The notes under the pieces: model-generated
What the model saw: the letters and a program-made list of their open reading frames with translations, nothing else
What the model was told of the DNA's origin: nothing
Databases searched by the model: none
Assembly (NCBI GenBank): GCA_028873595.1
Contig: JAPPOV010000026.1
Coordinates: 62,001-126,000 of the forward strand
Source of the DNA: Gemmatimonadota bacterium
GTDB lineage: Bacteria > Gemmatimonadota > Gemmatimonadetes > Longimicrobiales > Gaopeijiaceae
Direction: 5' to 3'
Length of the DNA: 64,000 nucleotides
Translations under genes and position numbers: made by a program
Part shown: in pieces, positions 61,533 through 64,000 of the stretch
How the letters are laid out: each line of letters begins with the position of its first letter
Position numbering within the stretch: the stretch's first letter is position 1

Positions 61533-62187
61533 GTCCCACGCGATCAAGGATCGACTGGGCCTCGGCTGCCGTGCGCCCGCGCCACGATGCTTCCAGCCGG
61601 CCCGCATACCACGGTTGGACGAGAGCCCACATCTGTTCGAACGAAACGACAACCCCGCGTGGGTGCCCGGTTCGCGCCAGCCACGATGCGACATGCCCTT
61701 CCGACCGGAAGGCGAGATAGTGTGCTCAGGTGAAGCCGATATCGTCCCAGGCGTGACGGAGTGGTGTCATGAGATGAATGACGCCATCGTCGCCCGAGAG
61801 TTCACCGTTTCGGATTCCGAATTCGATCTCGTCTCCGCTTTCTGCACAGTGCGCCTGCGTCCACGCATCCGTGTTGAGGATCGACGCGACTCCGAGCGCG
61901 TCCCATGCGCAGTTGGCGTAGCACGTCATACTGGGGGTCTCGACGAGGTAGTCCGTGGGCACGGCCGAGAAAGGGTTGGCCATCCACACCCCGTTTCCGT
62001 TCGCAGTGGGCGCGATTTCGTGTGCCTCGAAAAGCCGCTGGAGTGACGAGCGGACCTGATGCTCGGTACCTCCCGCAGCGGCTGCCATTGCACCGAGGAC
62101 TGGTGCACGTCCGGACTCAGCGAAGGACTGGTAGATGAACGTTCGGACCGTCCAGTCGAATTCGGTCAGCGGGGGAGCAGCGCTCAT
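61504..62187 (-). CDS. MerB-family (organomercurial lyase-like) protein, probable selenoprotein with in-frame UGA
   Basis: From ATG 62187 the gene encodes 227 residues if UGA 61728-61726 is read as selenocysteine 154. The part before it ends HAWDDIGFT; the part after begins AHYLAFRSEGHVASWL and ends GPFWDLG at TAA 61504-61506. The alkylmercury lyase family order is intact: FIYQSFAESGRAP helix, PFSAVPTDYLV, then YANCAWDAL with Cys93 and Asp96, matching Cys96-Ala-Leu-Asp99 of plasmid MerB. The UGA falls where MerB has its second catalytic cysteine (Cys159, followed by a HxHFFAS-like strand). Cleavage at the UGA would remove that residue and the final helices. A SECIS-like hairpin lies just downstream. 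A P1 peptidase gene precedes it by 25 bp. The substrate may be an organometal or unrelated. Confidence 0.8.
61695..61728 (-). promoter_or_regulatory. UGA codon with bacterial SECIS-like hairpin
   Basis: Read on the minus strand, 13 nt after the UGA (61728-61726), CCUUCC (61712-61707) pairs perfectly with GGAAGG (61702-61697) around a GGUC loop (61706-61703). A further G-C pair (61713 with 61695) closes the base and leaves one unpaired G. The loop starts 19 nt after the UGA. Bacterial SECIS elements sit inside the coding region right after UGA with a G-containing apical loop for SelB; the E. coli fdhF element has a GGUCU loop at a similar distance. Confidence 0.65.
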
Positions 62188-62212
62188 CGCCGGCTTCGCG
62201 CGCAGGCGACCA

Positions 62213-63382
62213 TCACCGAATGACCCCGTATCGGCGGAGGATCTCGACCGTTGCGTCGATGGGAAGCGCTTCGACAGTCCGCCCATTGCTGGTCACGGTC
62301 TCGGCCATGAAGAGGGAGTTGTAGATGGCTTCCTCCGTAGCTTCCACCGTGGCTTCGAAAAGCGGACTGACGGTTCCGTTCGACAGGTCGTCGTATCGGT
62401 GAACGCCACCGGTGGTTGATCGACGCACGCCGTTCGCAGTGGAGAACGCGATGACGTAGTCGCCGGAGCCGTTGCTCGCGTAGGATCCCGTTCGGGACAG
62501 TCCCATGATCGCTCGGCGGGCAATGCGCTCGAGGTTTCGGTCGGATAGCGGTGCGTCGGTCGCGACGACAATCATGATCGACCCCCACTCCTGGACATCG
62601 GCGTCCGGGTCGTAGTCCTCGTCTCTACCGACCTGGTTCGCGAAGGCGTACTGCCCGAGCTCCTGTCCGACGGGTGCACCGGCGATTTGAAGAATGCCAC
62701 CGAAGTTGGACTGGACCAGAACCCCCACGGTGTATCCACCGAGGCTCTCCGGCAGTACACGGCTGCTTGTGCCGATCCCTCCCTTCCAGCCGAACGCGAC
62801 GGTGCCGGACCCGGCGCCCACCGCACCTTCTTCAACGCTGCCGTCCGTAGCACCTTCGAGCGCGGCAGCGACGTGCTCCGGCGTGATGGGGCGTGATCGG
62901 ATGTCGTTCAGGCCTCCGTCGTTGGTCTCTCCGACGAAGGCGTTCAGCGAACGCACGTTCTGCATGTCGTCCTGGTCGAGCATCCATTCGACCATGGCGT
63001 CGGCCGCTTTCCAGACACATAGCGTGCAGGTCAGGAGAATCGGAGTCTCGAGTTCCCCGAGTTCACGCACTTGAGTGACACCGAGCAGCTTTCCATAGCC
63101 GTTACCCACGTGGAGCGCCGCGGGGACGCGGCTCATGTACGCGTTGCCGGAGTGAGGCACGATGGCCGTCACGCCGGTTCGTACGTTCGGCTCCTGGATC
63201 ACCGTGCTGTGGCCCACCCGGACGCCATCGACATCGGTGATGGCGTTGTGGGCTCCCGTGCGGAAGACACCAACTTCGATACCAAGATCTCGTGCGCGCA
63301 CACGATCTGTGCTCTGAGCGTGAACGGTGGCCGGCGCGAAGACCGCGAAGAGCGTGACGGTGAGGATCGATAGCCGAGGCAT
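62213..63382 (-). CDS. Secreted P1-family (DmpA-type) aminopeptidase
   Basis: ATG 63382 has AAGGAG upstream. The 389-residue protein has a signal peptide ending VHAQ (residue 23) and a DmpA/OAT-like Ntn-hydrolase domain. It shows GVFRTGAHNAITDVDGVRVG near 40, LNAFVGETNDGGLNDI, and the self-cleavage site before Ser225 in VLVQSNFGG. Processing would give alpha and beta chains, and the new N-terminal Ser is the nucleophile. Family members release N-terminal D-amino acids, beta-amino acids or small L-residues from peptides. That fits the window's peptide-degrading content. The MerB-family gene follows after 25 bp. Confidence 0.93.
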   Translation of the reverse strand: MPRLSILTVTLFAVFAPATVHAQSTDRVRARDLGIEVGVFRTGAHNAITDVDGVRVGHSTVIQEPNVRTGVTAIVPHSGNAYMSRVPAALHVGNGYGKLLGVTQVRELGELETPILLTCTLCVWKAADAMVEWMLDQDDMQNVRSLNAFVGETNDGGLNDIRSRPITPEHVAAALEGATDGSVEEGAVGAGSGTVAFGWKGGIGTSSRVLPESLGGYTVGVLVQSNFGGILQIAGAPVGQELGQYAFANQVGRDEDYDPDADVQEWGSIMIVVATDAPLSDRNLERIARRAIMGLSRTGSYASNGSGDYVIAFSTANGVRRSTTGGVHRYDDLSNGTVSPLFEATVEATEEAIYNSLFMAETVTSNGRTVEALPIDATVEILRRYGVIR

Positions 63383-63443
63383 GCGATTCTCCTTGATGGC
63401 AATTCCACCGGAGCGGTCTCCGGTGTAGGGATCGGGGTGTGGC

Positions 63444-64000
63444 TCAGGCTCCGGTCATCAGAATGCGGAGCGTGTCGAACAGCATGAAGCCGAGAAGCAG
63501 CGGATGGTAGAGGAGCGAGGCAAGAAAGACCCCGCGGGCTCGCTCGTCGGTCATGTCTGAGCGCGCCCGAATGGCCGTGGTCAGGAAGGCGAGGCCGAGC
63601 AGAGCGGCACCCAGCGCATAGGGGAGGCCGGTGAAGCCCAGGATCGTCGGAGTCCAGCTGACTGGGATGAGCAGGGCCGTAGATGCGACCATCTGCGTGC
63701 CGATTGAACGGGCGCCACCCTCCGGAATCAGCCGGAAGCCAACGCGGGCATAGTCCGCTCGCAGCATCCATGCGAGACCCAGTACGTGCGGCAGCTGCCA
63801 GAGGTACCCGATCGCAAAGAGGGCGAGTCCCCCAGGGTCGATCGATCCGGTCACGGCCGTCCAACCGATGAGCATGGGAAGAGCACCGGGTACGGCGCCC
63901 GCCAGGGTCGCCATGTAGGACCGCGTCTTGAGCGGCGTGTAGACCCCATGGTACATGAGACCACTCATCGCCGTGATCAGAGCGGGTAAGGCCCCGATTG
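63444..64000 (-). CDS. ctaB: Protoheme IX farnesyltransferase (heme O synthase), C-terminal part, cut by right edge
   Basis: The frame is open to the window edge, so the N-terminus is missing and 185 residues are visible. VYTPLKTRSYMATLAGAVPG is the conserved stretch after the first polyprenyl-diphosphate motif in UbiA-type heme O synthases. PHVLGLAWMLRADYARVGFR includes the second Asp/Arg-rich motif, and about six membrane segments follow. It transfers a farnesyl group to heme b on the way to heme a of cytochrome oxidase. Terminal oxidase genes presumably lie beyond the window. The family symbol is ctaB/cyoE; I use ctaB. Confidence 0.92.
   Translation of the reverse strand, partial: IGALPALITAMSGLMYHGVYTPLKTRSYMATLAGAVPGALPMLIGWTAVTGSIDPGGLALFAIGYLWQLPHVLGLAWMLRADYARVGFRLIPEGGARSIGTQMVASTALLIPVSWTPTILGFTGLPYALGAALLGLAFLTTAIRARSDMTDERARGVFLASLLYHPLLLGFMLFDTLRILMTGA

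Noticed and set aside
1-64000. tRNA, rRNA, CRISPR, insertion sequence and prophage features.
   Set aside because: I read the intergenic gaps for T-loop motifs, repeated spacers, terminal inverted repeats and transposase or phage proteins and found none.

Overview
The window is 64 kb of compact, high-GC bacterial chromosome with about 60 genes on both strands, short intergenic gaps and many ATGA or TGATG overlaps. I see no insertion sequence, phage, CRISPR array, rRNA or tRNA. Several traits fit a heterotroph from the Gemmatimonadota or a nearby phylum: a TonB-dependent receptor paired with a DUF4249-like lipoprotein, two secreted D-aminoacylase-type amidohydrolases, a P1 (DmpA-type) peptidase, a PQQ dehydrogenase, GH20 and POT peptide uptake. 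That placement is an inference from gene content.

Layout. 1-6.1 kb: a motif-degenerate DEAD-box-like protein cut by the left edge, a DsbA-like protein, an aminotransferase, a protein-deglycation pair (LMW-PTP and fructosamine kinase) and a normal DEAD-box RNA helicase. 6.3-6.5 kb: a strongly foldable candidate small RNA with its own intrinsic terminator. 6.5-21 kb: secreted or degradative enzymes (phosphodiesterase, PQQ dehydrogenase, hydrolase, amidase, DDAH-like, GH20, ALDH, D-aminoacylase). 21-27 kb: peptide and cation transport (POT, Na/Ca exchanger, K+ channel), then a PLP enzyme and an HDAC-like deacetylase. 27.5-31.6 kb: TonB receptor, DUF4249-like lipoprotein and a DtxR-type regulator. 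31.7-43 kb: ApaG, a glycosidase-like protein, an ABC-class ATPase, a second amidohydrolase, a deoxyhypusine synthase-like protein, M20 peptidase and a Wzz protein. 43-52 kb: BipA, a spermidine synthase-like protein, dCMP deaminase, a class V aminotransferase with SerA, and a beta-CASP nuclease. 52-61.5 kb: an FAD/Fe-S 2-hydroxyacid oxidase divergent from an operon of serine-glyoxylate-type aminotransferase, TRAP transporter, enoyl-CoA hydratase and CaiB-type CoA-transferase. 61.5-64 kb: a MerB-family protein, a P1 peptidase and heme O synthase cut by the right edge.

The best finding is at 61504-62187 on the minus strand. A MerB (organomercurial lyase) family protein keeps the Cys-Ala-x-Asp motif and is interrupted by one in-frame UGA where MerB has its second catalytic cysteine. 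The frame continues for 73 family-like residues to TAA. A hairpin with a GGUC loop begins 13 nt after the UGA and resembles a bacterial SECIS element, so I annotate the gene as a selenoprotein.

A second theme is gene remnants that keep their ends but have lost the middle: an outer-membrane protein, an M16 protease and an EF-hand protein, plus a universal-stress-protein/EEP-nuclease chimera. They indicate deletion-driven decay or assembly errors. Two genes also appear to start at CTG inside a CTGA overlap with the upstream stop codon.
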